DNA of 64,000 nt from contig CACOAO010000006.1 of NCBI GenBank assembly GCA_902625215.1, positions 1 to 64,000 of the forward strand, in the 5' to 3' direction. Numbering within the stretch: the first letter of the stretch is position 1; each line of letters starts with the position of its first letter. Source of the DNA: an uncultured SAR116 cluster alpha proteobacterium. Its GTDB lineage: Bacteria > Pseudomonadota > Alphaproteobacteria > Puniceispirillales > Marisalimonadaceae. Shown here piece by piece: positions 20,033 through 29,646 of this stretch. A program made the translations under genes and the position numbers. The notes beneath the pieces were generated by a model that worked only from the letters and a program-made list of their open reading frames with translations, searched no databases and was not told where the DNA came from.

Positions 20033-20746
20033 TTAAATTGGGCAATCCTTAAATTTAGAACCTACTGTTTCAATAACTTTAGGCAGACTCTCTACATTAT
20101 CACATAGTTTTAATATACTAGCATAGTCTTTGAATGGCTCATCATGGCAAGCCTCTCTTAAAATTTCAAAACCACCTGTATGTTGCACAGTCCTTACACA
20201 CGTGTAAATAAATATATCAGCATATGAACATGTATCACCGGTAATAAACGGAGCTAAATTTTTGTCTATGATATGATTTTCTAAATATTGTAATCTTTTA
20301 TGATGCAATTTTGTAAGATTAGTAATTCCAAGTTCTTTTCCACCTTCAGCCAATGTGTCTGTTAACCTTAAGTTTCTCCAAAAGGGTTCATTGTGGCCAG
20401 TAATAATGTCATGAAAAGGAGATAATACAAATGAGTAATAATCTTGTGCCCAAGACCAATACATAGCTGATAATGCTGCATTTTCTGTTGATTTTGGCGT
20501 AAGTGGACCTTTATATTTAGTAGTTAAATACTGAACAATGGCCAATGAATCATTTAATTCTAACCCATTAGAGTTGTCTTTTAACCAAGGTATTGTTCCA
20601 AAAGGAGCTTGTGTGTCTTTGTCAAAGTCTTCACCCATAGGTTTGCTCATCAGTAAATTAACTTTTATGTCATGAATAGCGCAAATAATATTTATTTGAA
20701 GACCCCTTCCTACAATTGGAAGATAAACAAGATCAATATTAGCCAT
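20033..20746 (-). CDS. Glutathione S-transferase family protein
   Basis: 'GTIPWLKDNSNGLELNDSLAIVQYL', C-domain 'CSYADIFIYT'. Confidence 0.88.
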   Translation of the reverse strand: MANIDLVYLPIVGRGLQINIICAIHDIKVNLLMSKPMGEDFDKDTQAPFGTIPWLKDNSNGLELNDSLAIVQYLTTKYKGPLTPKSTENAALSAMYWSWAQDYYSFVLSPFHDIITGHNEPFWRNLRLTDTLAEGGKELGITNLTKLHHKRLQYLENHIIDKNLAPFITGDTCSYADIFIYTCVRTVQHTGGFEILREACHDEPFKDYASILKLCDNVESLPKVIETVGSKFKDCPI

Positions 20747-20853
20747 ATTTAAAACTCCTAGGATTTTTTATAATACTTTCGCAGATCTAGAAAAAATAGC
20801 AATAATTGATTATTATATTCCATCAAATGCAGAATTAATGTTAAGGCTTAATA

Positions 20854-21612
20854 ATGATAGACGAACTGTATATTACTGGAGCTGGAGTAAGTGCAAGTAG
20901 TGGTATTCCAACATTTAGAGGCAATGATGGTTTTTGGACTGTAGGTAGCGTTAATTACACCCCTCAAGAAATGGCTACTAGATCCATGTATGAAAATAAT
21001 CCAGCGGACTTTTTATTATGGTATTTCAAAAGATTTGCTTCTTACAGAAATGTTAAACCAAACGCGGCGCATTATTGGCTGGCTGACAAAAAGTTAATAA
21101 CTCAAAATATTGATGGTTTAGACGGTAAGGCTGGAAATAAAGATTACATATCTATTCATGGAAGATTAGATAAAGTTGTTTGTTATAAAAACGAAATGGA
21201 AGAACAAGTGCCATTTGATGCAAATTGGAATGAAATAGATTTATCTTTAAATCCAAGTGATCAGGTTTTAAAAAAGCAATTATTAAAAAAGTTTAAAATA
21301 AAATTTTACAATGATCGTTTTATACCACAAGAAGGTATTTCTTTAAAACCATACGTTTTGTTATTTGATGAAATTTATACTGATTTGTATAGAATTTCAG
21401 AAGCAGAACATTGGATGAATGATGCAAAAAAAATAATTTTTATTGGTACGTCTTTCAGTGTTAACATTACTTCAATTGCCCTAAGAATTGCAATATCACG
21501 AGGTATTGAAGTGGAAATAGTTGACCCAAATCCAATTAAGATTAATTATGATAAAGTTAACTATCATCAGATGAATGCTGAAGAATATAGTCATTCAAGA
21601 AACTCAAATTGA
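20854..21612 (+). CDS. Sir2-family (sirtuin-like) protein lacking the Cys4 zinc ribbon
   Basis: 'ITGAGVSASSGIPTFRG', 'ITQNIDGLDGKAG', 'SIHGRLDKV', 'FIGTSFSV'; only one Cys in the zinc-ribbon region. Confidence 0.82.
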   Translation: MIDELYITGAGVSASSGIPTFRGNDGFWTVGSVNYTPQEMATRSMYENNPADFLLWYFKRFASYRNVKPNAAHYWLADKKLITQNIDGLDGKAGNKDYISIHGRLDKVVCYKNEMEEQVPFDANWNEIDLSLNPSDQVLKKQLLKKFKIKFYNDRFIPQEGISLKPYVLLFDEIYTDLYRISEAEHWMNDAKKIIFIGTSFSVNITSIALRIAISRGIEVEIVDPNPIKINYDKVNYHQMNAEEYSHSRNSN

Positions 21613-21615
21613 TAA

Positions 21616-22065
21616 TTATTTTTTAATAGGTATCCAAGTGGCACTTGCGTAAGCCGCTAATTTTTGATCTTCTCTATACATATGAGATTGTAAAAAAACA
21701 ATCGTTTTACCTTTTTTAATAAAACTTCCTTCGCATCTTACTTGACCACTATTAATAGGAAGAAGGTACTTGACATTCATTTCTAATGTTGCCCCAGCGC
21801 CTAATTTGTGATGTAACAAGTGTCCCATAGACACATCAAGCGCTGTTGCTATAATTCCGCCATGAAGAGTTCCTTGAGGATTAAACATTGGACTTTTCGC
21901 CTCAAATGTAACTATACATAAATCATCCTCATAAGAAGTCTTAAAGCCTAGAAACCTTGAGAGATAAAAAGAACCAAATTCTTGTTTATCTGAGCTATCT
22001 GCTTCTGAAAGCATTATTGCACCTAATTTTTTTATTTTCTGATTATTATCCATAAACTTTTCCAT
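21616..22065 (-). CDS. PaaI-family hotdog thioesterase
   Basis: 'FNPQGTLHGGIIATALDVSMGHL'. Confidence 0.85.
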   Translation of the reverse strand: MEKFMDNNQKIKKLGAIMLSEADSSDKQEFGSFYLSRFLGFKTSYEDDLCIVTFEAKSPMFNPQGTLHGGIIATALDVSMGHLLHHKLGAGATLEMNVKYLLPINSGQVRCEGSFIKKGKTIVFLQSHMYREDQKLAAYASATWIPIKK

Positions 22066-22104
22066 TAATTTGAAGTTATTAATTTATGAGATTGTAAAAA
22101 GAAT

Positions 22105-23193
22105 TTAATCAATTTTGAAACTTTTTAACTTATCAAAATCAAAATTTATACCATGTCCAGCTAATTCAGGTGCTTGAGTAAAGCCATTTTTAACTTTTAA
22201 AGGTGCTTCAATAAACTCATCAATTCTCCATGCATGAAACTCTAGATAAGATGCATTAGGACATGATGCAAGTAAATGTACATGTAATTCATGAACACCA
22301 TGAGAACATATTGGTAAATTATTTATTTCTGCTAACTTTGCGACTTTCATGAAGGGAGTTATACCTCCGCAAGTTGTCAAGTCTGGTTCAAGAAAATCAA
22401 CTCCACCGATACTTATTAGTTGATTAAATTCTGAAAGAGTGTGAAGGTTTTCACCAGCTGCAATTGGGATTTTTCCTAATGAACGTAAATGAGCATAACT
22501 TACAAAATCATCAGGTTTTATCGGCTCCTCAAGCCAAACTAAATTGAATTTTTCAATCTCTTTAAATGCTATAACAGCTTGGTCCACTCTCCATGCCTCA
22601 TTAGCATCTGCCATTAACATAATATTACCTGGTAAATGATTTCTCATAGCATCTAACCTTTTAATATCTTCAGATAAAAATTCTCTACCCAGTCTCATTT
22701 TAATTGATCTGAAGCCGTCATTTAGAGATTTAGTTGCTCCTTCAAGTAATTTTTCAATTGTGAAGTTCAAATCAATATTACCAGCATAAGCTAATACCTC
22801 ATTATTATGACCACCTAACAACCTCCATAATGGTTCATTTAAACATTTACCTTTAAGATCCCAAAGAGCGACATCAACAGCTGCAATAGCAAAACTTACA
22901 GGTGCTCCTCTTCCGGCATAGTGGGTAGCTTTCCACATTTCTTTCCAACGTAATTCTATAAGTCTAGGATCTTTACTTAAAATTATGGGTATAAAACTAT
23001 TTTTTATTATTGAAGAAATAGCTAATCCTTGATTTTCATGAACTGTTATATAACCAATGCCATATTCACCATCATCATTAACAATTTTACATACAACTAA
23101 ATCAAATGCTTTCATAATACCTGCGGCAAAAGCTTCAACTGGTTCAGGTAAAGGTATTTTGTAGGTATTCACTTCAATTTTTGAAATTTCCAT
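22105..23193 (-). CDS. Mandelate racemase / muconate lactonizing enzyme family protein (enolase superfamily)
   Basis: 'SIKMRLG', 'LMADANEAW', 'WLEEPI', 'IAAGENLHT', 'EPDLTTCGGIT'. Confidence 0.93.
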   Translation of the reverse strand: MEISKIEVNTYKIPLPEPVEAFAAGIMKAFDLVVCKIVNDDGEYGIGYITVHENQGLAISSIIKNSFIPIILSKDPRLIELRWKEMWKATHYAGRGAPVSFAIAAVDVALWDLKGKCLNEPLWRLLGGHNNEVLAYAGNIDLNFTIEKLLEGATKSLNDGFRSIKMRLGREFLSEDIKRLDAMRNHLPGNIMLMADANEAWRVDQAVIAFKEIEKFNLVWLEEPIKPDDFVSYAHLRSLGKIPIAAGENLHTLSEFNQLISIGGVDFLEPDLTTCGGITPFMKVAKLAEINNLPICSHGVHELHVHLLASCPNASYLEFHAWRIDEFIEAPLKVKNGFTQAPELAGHGINFDFDKLKSFKID

Positions 23194-23214
23194 TTTATTC
23201 CTTAGTAAATTTGA

Positions 23215-24828
23215 TTATAAAAACTCAAAGCCTTCATAATTATTTTTAATCTTTTCATCACAAATATTTTTATAGTTTTTAACACCACCTACGTAAGGCA
23301 TAAAATTTCTTGATTTACCAACTATATTATCGCCGTTGTACCATGAATGAGCTAATGGATATAAAGTGGCGTTTGCAACATCATTGTTATGATTAACCCA
23401 ATCATCTTGACTATTTATATTGGCAGAAACAGTTTTGAAATTATTATTTTGTTTATGAACTATTAAATTATGAACAAAATCAACATGTTGTTCAATTGAT
23501 AATATCATCTGACTTTTTACTCCTGGGCTTTGTGGTCCTGTTATCATAAAAAGATTTGGGAAGTTTGATACCATAATGCCTAAATATGTTTTTGGACCTT
23601 TGTCCCAGATTGATTTTAAACTTTCATTATTTTCATTTTTAATATCTATTGCGTTAACAGCGCCAGTCATAGCATCAAAACCAGTTGCAAAGACTAAATC
23701 ATCAAATAAGTATTCGGTATTGTTTGTAATTAATCCATTTTTTATAATTCTCTCAATTGGGTACTTTGAAACATCAATTAAAGATACATTTTCTCTATTA
23801 TATGTTTCAAAATAGTTGCTATCTAAACATAGTCTTTTAGTTCCAATGGGGTGACTTGTAGGACAAAGTAATTCAGCAGTTTTTTTATCTTTAACAATTT
23901 TTCTAATTTTTTGGCGAACAAATTCTGCTGCTGTTTCATTAGCCTTTTCATTAGTCAATAAATCAGTAAAAGCAAATAACATTGCTTGCCCACCTTCTTG
24001 CCATGCCTTTTCGTAAATGTTATTTCTTTCATTTTCACTCACATCAAAAGCAGATTGAGTTGGCGGCTGATATTTAGCTATTCCAAAAGAAGAATTTTTA
24101 GCGAGATCTCTATATTTTTTATAGTTTTTCTTATACTCTACTCGACGATCATCTGGCAGATCTCTATGCCTTGCTGGTAAACTAAAGTTTGGAGTGCGTT
24201 GAAAAACTAATAACTGTTGTGCAGTTTCTGAAATAATTGGAATTGACTGAACACCTGATGATCCTGTCCCAATAATGCCAACTTTTTTTCCTCCAAAGTG
24301 TGGCATTTTTTTTGGCCACGCGCCAGTATGGTAAATTTCTCCTTCGAATTCATTTATTCCTTCAAAATTAGGTGTATTTGGAGTAGACAAATTACCAGTT
24401 GCTAGAATTAAGTTTTTCGTTTCGATGATCTCGTTGCGATCAGTTTCAATAAACCAATGTTGTTTTTTACTATTAAAATTTGCTCTCGTTATTTTTTTAT
24501 TAAAATTTATATTATTTCTTAAGTTAAATTTTTTACAGACATATTGTGCATATTTTAAAAGCTCCGGCTGCGTCCCATATTTTTCTTTCCAATCCCACTC
24601 TTGTTGTAATTCTTCAGAAAATGAATATGAATAATCCATGCTTTCAATGTCACATCTAGCTCCAGGATATCTATTCCAGTACCATGTACCTCCAACATCA
24701 TCTGCTTGTTCATAAATTTCTGCTTTAAATCCATCAGACAACTGTTTATGTAAACTATACATTCCTGCAAAACCAGCTCCAACGATTAATGTATCCAAAG
24801 ATTTAGTAATATCCAAAAAAGCCTCCAT
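23215..24828 (-). CDS. Flavin-containing monooxygenase, Baeyer-Villiger type
   Basis: GAGFAGM, GTGSSG, and BVMO fingerprint 'FEGEIYHTGAWP' (FxGxxxHxxxW). Confidence 0.92.
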   Translation of the reverse strand: MEAFLDITKSLDTLIVGAGFAGMYSLHKQLSDGFKAEIYEQADDVGGTWYWNRYPGARCDIESMDYSYSFSEELQQEWDWKEKYGTQPELLKYAQYVCKKFNLRNNINFNKKITRANFNSKKQHWFIETDRNEIIETKNLILATGNLSTPNTPNFEGINEFEGEIYHTGAWPKKMPHFGGKKVGIIGTGSSGVQSIPIISETAQQLLVFQRTPNFSLPARHRDLPDDRRVEYKKNYKKYRDLAKNSSFGIAKYQPPTQSAFDVSENERNNIYEKAWQEGGQAMLFAFTDLLTNEKANETAAEFVRQKIRKIVKDKKTAELLCPTSHPIGTKRLCLDSNYFETYNRENVSLIDVSKYPIERIIKNGLITNNTEYLFDDLVFATGFDAMTGAVNAIDIKNENNESLKSIWDKGPKTYLGIMVSNFPNLFMITGPQSPGVKSQMILSIEQHVDFVHNLIVHKQNNNFKTVSANINSQDDWVNHNNDVANATLYPLAHSWYNGDNIVGKSRNFMPYVGGVKNYKNICDEKIKNNYEGFEFL

Positions 24829-24919
24829 AATAACTTTTAAATACTAGGTCTTGAAAAAAAGATTTTCAACATTAAATAATAAATGTGATGCCAAATCGGG
24901 TCACAATTTAAAAACTAAA

Positions 24920-24970
24920 ACATTGCCGCTCGCGGGGTGTTTAATTAACTCGCTTTATAAGGAGATAAAT
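24920..24970 (+). promoter_or_regulatory. Candidate ROSE-like RNA thermometer in hsp20 5'UTR
   Basis: Proximal hairpin CUCGCUU-UAU-AAGGAG (24949-24964) sequesters the SD with one bulged G inside a UYGCU motif; second hairpin 24920-24940 (ACAUUGCCG-CUCG-CGGGGUGU) also has a bulged G. Confidence 0.7.
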
Positions 24971-25393
24971 ATGACTATTTTACCAACATTAGCTTTACGA
25001 TCATTTGTAGGTTTCGACAACTTATTTAATGAATTAGAAAGCATCTCTAACCAAAAACAAAGTTCTTTTCCTGCTCATGATATTGTTAGAATATCAGATG
25101 ATGAGTATGAAATTACACTAGCAGTTTCTGGCTTTAACAAAAAAGATATAAATATTGACGTCCACGATGGTGTTCTTACGATTAAAGGAAATGGTGGATC
25201 TGAAGTGCAAGATGATAGCATACAATATATCTACAAAGGAATTGCTAAAAGATCTTTTGAACAAAAATTCAGATTAGAACAATACGTTGATGTCAAAGAA
25301 GCCAAATTGTCTAATGGATTATTAACCGTTTCTCTTCTCAGGGAAGTGCCTGAAGAAAGAAAGCCAAGACAAATAGCTTTAAAAACTGCTTAA
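24971..25393 (+). CDS. Small heat shock protein Hsp20 (alpha-crystallin)
   Basis: 'HDIVRISDDEYEITLAVSGFNKKDINIDVHDGVLTIKG', 'LSNGLLTVSLLREVPEERKPRQI'; true start ATG 24971, not 24851. Confidence 0.93.
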   Translation: MTILPTLALRSFVGFDNLFNELESISNQKQSSFPAHDIVRISDDEYEITLAVSGFNKKDINIDVHDGVLTIKGNGGSEVQDDSIQYIYKGIAKRSFEQKFRLEQYVDVKEAKLSNGLLTVSLLREVPEERKPRQIALKTA

Positions 25394-25402
25394 ATAGCGT
25401 TA

Positions 25403-25425
25403 GGTTAGGACATATTGTCCTAACC
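25403..25425 (+). terminator. Hairpin downstream of hsp20
   Basis: GGTTAGGACA-TAT-TGTCCTAACC, 10-bp perfect stem. Confidence 0.65.
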
Positions 25426-25448
25426 TTGATTAAAGGGATTGTATAGTA

Positions 25449-25667
25449 ATGGAATTCTTACTAATTTGGGTCTTGGGGAATGACGTAATAGATAGTGGTC
25501 TTAGATATAAGAATGCTGCAAAATGTTTTTCAGAATCCCAAAATGCTGCTACTGAAATGAGGGAAGTCGGGTTGTCAGCCCCTCAATTTACATGTTTGCC
25601 AGTCGCCAAGGGTAAAGAATTTAAAATTTATAGAAAAAATGATCAAAGTTCTCGATTTCCATTTTAA
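25449..25667 (+). CDS. Small hypothetical protein
   Basis: 72-aa ORF with upstream AAAGGGA; no recognised domain. Confidence 0.4.
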   Translation: MEFLLIWVLGNDVIDSGLRYKNAAKCFSESQNAATEMREVGLSAPQFTCLPVAKGKEFKIYRKNDQSSRFPF

Positions 25668-25672
25668 ATTTT

Positions 25673-25885
25673 TTAATCTAATTTTTTTTCAATAATTCTT
25701 CTTATTTTTTCAATTTCTTTAGTTTGTTTATCGATTCCCAAATTTTTTCTAATAAATCCATAAATCCAAATAATTAAAATTACAAATATTAAACCAAATA
25801 AAATCTCAATCATTAAAAATAAAAAATTTATTTTTGCCTGAAAAATTTCTAGTGTTGAATTAAGAGGTTTTAATAAGTCTTTCAT
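25673..25885 (-). CDS. Small membrane protein, one TM segment plus C-terminal helix
   Basis: 'FLFLMIEILFGLIFVILIIWIYGFI' TM followed by charged helix. Confidence 0.5.
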   Translation of the reverse strand: MKDLLKPLNSTLEIFQAKINFLFLMIEILFGLIFVILIIWIYGFIRKNLGIDKQTKEIEKIRRIIEKKLD

Positions 25886-25967
25886 TTGTGTATCTAATAT
25901 TTAATTTATTACTTTCAAATTATAATTTAATAATATACTTTTTTTTACAAAAATATGGGAGGAATTT

Positions 25968-26921
25968 ATGAAAGTTATAAAAATTTTAATTTTATCAGTA
26001 ATTTCTGCATTTTTTACAAGTGCAGCTTTTTCAGAAACTAGAATAACTTACAAATCAGCAAAATCTACTTCATCTTATTATCAGATGGCGGTACAAATTG
26101 CCGACACTATGAAAAAATCAACTAATGGAAAAATGATTTTGACTATTGAAGAAAGTCAAGGTTCTGTTCAAAATGTAAAAGAAGTTGCAGCAAGAACTGG
26201 AAACTACGTATTCACTACACCACCTGTTTTAGTGAAATTAGCAATAGCAGAAAAAGCTATGTTTAAGGGTAAAGGTAATCCCAATTATAAAAACATAAGA
26301 GCTTTGTTTCCAATTCCTTCCTTAACAATGCATTTTGTCATGTCAAAAAAATCTGGGGTGAAAAATTTTTCTGATATGGCTGGTAAAACAATATTACTTG
26401 GAAAGGGTTCCTTTGGTGCTAAAGAGGGAGCAAAATATATTAAAAAATTTGGTTTAGAAGGAAAAGTTAAATTAGCTCAGGTAGAACTTTCTAATGCTGT
26501 GCCAGCTCTAAAGAATGGTCAAATTGATGGATTTGTTACAGCTGGTTCTTATCCAGCCCCAAATGTTATAGAAGCTGCAGCGTCTATGGGAGTAAACGTA
26601 ATATCGCTTACTGAAGATCAAATTAAATCATCTAAAAGAACCAAACTAACAATACCTTCTGGCACTTATAAAGGTCAAAATAGTGATATTACAACAACTT
26701 CATTGCCAGTTGTTGCATATTCCACAACGAACATGAGTAAAGATGTAGCCTATAATCTTACTAAAGCTTATTGGGAAAATAAAGGCAAATTGGGAGAGGC
26801 CGCGAAATGGTGGAATGGGGTAACTCCTAAAATGATATCTAATGTATCAACTAAGATACACTCAGGTGCGGTGAAGTATTACGAAGAAATAGGGGTAAAG
26901 TTAGCAGATCATCACAAATAA
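25968..26921 (+). CDS. TAXI-family TRAP transporter solute-binding protein
   Basis: Signal peptide; 'GKTILLGKGSFGAKEGAKYI', 'PALKNGQIDGFVTAG'. Confidence 0.88.
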   Translation: MKVIKILILSVISAFFTSAAFSETRITYKSAKSTSSYYQMAVQIADTMKKSTNGKMILTIEESQGSVQNVKEVAARTGNYVFTTPPVLVKLAIAEKAMFKGKGNPNYKNIRALFPIPSLTMHFVMSKKSGVKNFSDMAGKTILLGKGSFGAKEGAKYIKKFGLEGKVKLAQVELSNAVPALKNGQIDGFVTAGSYPAPNVIEAAASMGVNVISLTEDQIKSSKRTKLTIPSGTYKGQNSDITTTSLPVVAYSTTNMSKDVAYNLTKAYWENKGKLGEAAKWWNGVTPKMISNVSTKIHSGAVKYYEEIGVKLADHHK

Positions 26922-26924
26922 TAT

Positions 26925-28676
26925 ATGACGCTTAATTATAAAATGTGGATTGTCTTCGGATTTATATCCATAGCCTTCCACATTTACCTTATTTTTTCTG
27001 GATTAGTCCCTAATTTGATTTCTAGGCCATTACATTTGGCTTTAATTTTGCCTTGGATCTTTCTTTACAATAATGAAACAAGATCCAAATTATTAATTAA
27101 CATTTTCATTGTCATTATAGGAATGACATCATGTCTCTATATTGCCATTTTTTCAAATGATTTAATGGATCAATATGGATTTTTGGAAAATAAATTCCAA
27201 TTAGTTATCTCTATCATATTAATTTTAATAGTATTAGTTGCTGCAAAAAGATCAGTAGGATGGCCACTGCCTATTGTAAGCTTCTTAGCATTAATATATG
27301 GAGTTTTTGGAGAGTATATACCTGGTGAGTTTGGTCACCCAGGAATACCTATAAATAGTTTTTTTGGAACACTTACAATTGCTGAAGGTGGTTTATGGGG
27401 CCCTTTAACAGGTGTTTCTGTATCTATAGTGTCAATATTTGTCATATTTGGCTCTTTTTTAAATTCTGGTGAAGCTGGTTCAGGGTTTATGAATATTGCA
27501 ACCGCTTTTGCAGGAAAGTTAAAAGGAGGGGCCGCAAAAGTTTCAGTAATTTCATCTGCCCTTTTTGGTTCTATTTCAGGTTCAGCATCTGCAAATGTTG
27601 CTTCTACAGGAATGGTTACCTTGCCAGCAATGTTAAAGTTAAACTATCCTAAAAGGTTGGCTGCATCTGTAGAGGCCGTAGCATCTTCAGGTGGCCAGAT
27701 CATGCCACCATTAATGGGTGCAGGAGCATTTGTTATGGTGGAACTAACTGGTGTTCCATATGATAAAATTATAATTGCAGCACTTTTACCAGCTATTCTA
27801 TTCTTCTTTGCAGTTTGGGTTGGTATTAATTTTTATTGTAAAATTTATGACTTAAAACCAATGAAAAAAGATAATCTGCCAGATATGAATACAGTTATTT
27901 TAACGTCTCTATTTTTTTTAATTCCATTTTCTATATTGCTTTTTTTAATGTTTATAGGTTTTACACCTCAATATTCTGCTTCGATATCTATTTTAGCAGC
28001 TTTAATTTTACTTTTTTTCAATATAAAAAATATTTTTAATTTTCAGTTAGGTATAAGTAGATTTTTTGAGGCTTGCATTGCCTCAGGACGACAGATATCT
28101 CTAATTGGGTCTATTATCATATGTGCTTCAATTATAATTGGTGTATTATCAATGACTGGTTTAGGAGTAAAGCTTACTTCTTTAATTATATCCTTATCAG
28201 ATAATAACATTTGGCCTGCACTTATTTTAACTGGAATTGCGTGTTTGTTATTAGGTATGGAAGTGCCTACTACAGCAGCTTATGTAATATGTGTTTCTGT
28301 TGCTGGTCCAGCTTTGGTTGATATGGGACTTGAGCTTCTTCAGGTTCATTTATTTGTATTTTGGTTTGCATTATTATCAACTATTACACCGCCTGTTTGT
28401 GGGACAGTTTTTATAGCCTCTGGAATGGTTTCAGAAAATTGGTTAAAAGTTTCTTTAACATCAATGAGTTTAGGAATAGGATTGTACTTTATTCCACTTT
28501 CGATGATAGCAAACGATGCAGTTATTAAACTAGATAGCAACTTTTTGCATGCAATTATTGCATTTTTTAAGATTGCTGTAAGTCTGGTATTGTTATCTTA
28601 TGCGTTTATTAGCAACCATTTAATAATTTTAAAGATTATTGCATTTGGGTTAGGTATGTTTGTAATGTTTGTGTAA
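26925..28676 (+). CDS. TRAP transporter fused permease (DctQM-like)
   Basis: Polytopic 583 aa; 'SVISSALFGSISGSASANVASTGMVTLPAMLK', 'ASSGGQIMPPLMGAGAFVM'. Confidence 0.94.
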   Translation: MTLNYKMWIVFGFISIAFHIYLIFSGLVPNLISRPLHLALILPWIFLYNNETRSKLLINIFIVIIGMTSCLYIAIFSNDLMDQYGFLENKFQLVISIILILIVLVAAKRSVGWPLPIVSFLALIYGVFGEYIPGEFGHPGIPINSFFGTLTIAEGGLWGPLTGVSVSIVSIFVIFGSFLNSGEAGSGFMNIATAFAGKLKGGAAKVSVISSALFGSISGSASANVASTGMVTLPAMLKLNYPKRLAASVEAVASSGGQIMPPLMGAGAFVMVELTGVPYDKIIIAALLPAILFFFAVWVGINFYCKIYDLKPMKKDNLPDMNTVILTSLFFLIPFSILLFLMFIGFTPQYSASISILAALILLFFNIKNIFNFQLGISRFFEACIASGRQISLIGSIIICASIIIGVLSMTGLGVKLTSLIISLSDNNIWPALILTGIACLLLGMEVPTTAAYVICVSVAGPALVDMGLELLQVHLFVFWFALLSTITPPVCGTVFIASGMVSENWLKVSLTSMSLGIGLYFIPLSMIANDAVIKLDSNFLHAIIAFFKIAVSLVLLSYAFISNHLIILKIIAFGLGMFVMFV

Positions 28677-28870
28677 ATTACTTTGGTGATAAATACCAAC
28701 TTTTACCAATATAACTGCTACCTTCGAGGCAAATGAGATATCATGGTTTTATTAAATTTTTAAATATTCCATATTGAACTATAAAGTTATGTTTTTTGCA
28801 TGCTCATAACTTAATATTGACCAATATTTTTTGGTGATTTTATAATACAATTTTTTCATTTCATTATCTT

Positions 28871-29644
28871 TTACTCAGTAAAATTTATAGAACATTCACC
28901 TAATTCGTCTATTTTAGCTTTGATTGAACAAGGCTTTTTTATCCACAATAAAGGTGTAATACTACCTAGTCTAATTATTTCACCTTTTTTTATAGTTTTG
29001 TTTAATTCCAATTTTTTTTGAAAATACCATTTAAGAGCATTTAGAGGATTCCCTAAAATACTATCAGAAAAAGATGAATAAATTTCTTGGTTGTTCAAAA
29101 ATAATCTACCAATAAATTTAGAGTAATTACTAAATTGATTTATTATTTTTTTGTCTAATATAATTGAATTACCAAGACTGCCATGAATAATGACATGTTC
29201 TACTTTATTTTTTTTTATTTCGACAAATCTATCTTCAACAATTTCAAGTGATAATCCGCAGTAATCAAATAAATTTTCAATTTTTTCTTTAGATAAGTGA
29301 TCCTTATTAATGATATTTTTAGCTACATTTACATAAAGTTCACATTCAACTCCAACTTTAATAAAATTCTTTAATGAAATGTTAGAATTATTTTTAATTA
29401 ATTTGTTTTTAAATAATGCACCGTAAATAGGTTCATTAATATTGAGTTCTCTTTGAATAGCTTTATTAGTGCAACCAATTTTATAACCAATAATTTTACC
29501 TAATCCATTTATGGAAAGTGTGTTATTTATTTCATCTTGAATATTGTATGCATCGTCTAAATTAAATTGATAATCAGATAAATTATCTAATAATTTATGT
29601 TTTAATCTACTATCAATTATTTTTTCTTTTAAATCATTGATCAT
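28871..29644 (-). CDS. 2-keto-4-pentenoate hydratase-like (MhpD / fumarylacetoacetase-related) protein
   Basis: 'IIGYKIGCTNKAIQRELNINEPIYGALF', 'KVGVECEL', 'HGSLG'. Confidence 0.8.
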   Translation of the reverse strand: MINDLKEKIIDSRLKHKLLDNLSDYQFNLDDAYNIQDEINNTLSINGLGKIIGYKIGCTNKAIQRELNINEPIYGALFKNKLIKNNSNISLKNFIKVGVECELYVNVAKNIINKDHLSKEKIENLFDYCGLSLEIVEDRFVEIKKNKVEHVIIHGSLGNSIILDKKIINQFSNYSKFIGRLFLNNQEIYSSFSDSILGNPLNALKWYFQKKLELNKTIKKGEIIRLGSITPLLWIKKPCSIKAKIDELGECSINFTE

Positions 29645-29646
29645 TT

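Noticed and set aside
24555-24782. 75-aa ORF on the minus strand in an alternate frame of the BVMO gene
   Set aside because: Overlaps the N-terminal FAD-binding motif region of the 537-aa BVMO in another frame; artefact.
24851-24970. N-terminal 40-aa extension of Hsp20 in the ORF track
   Set aside because: The extension translates the leader; SD AAGGAG and the Hsp20-like N-terminus (MTILPTLALRSFVGFDNLF) support ATG 24971.
28677-28870. ncRNA in the 194-bp convergent gap
   Set aside because: No convincing stem-loop, promoter or terminator; only short AT-rich repeats.
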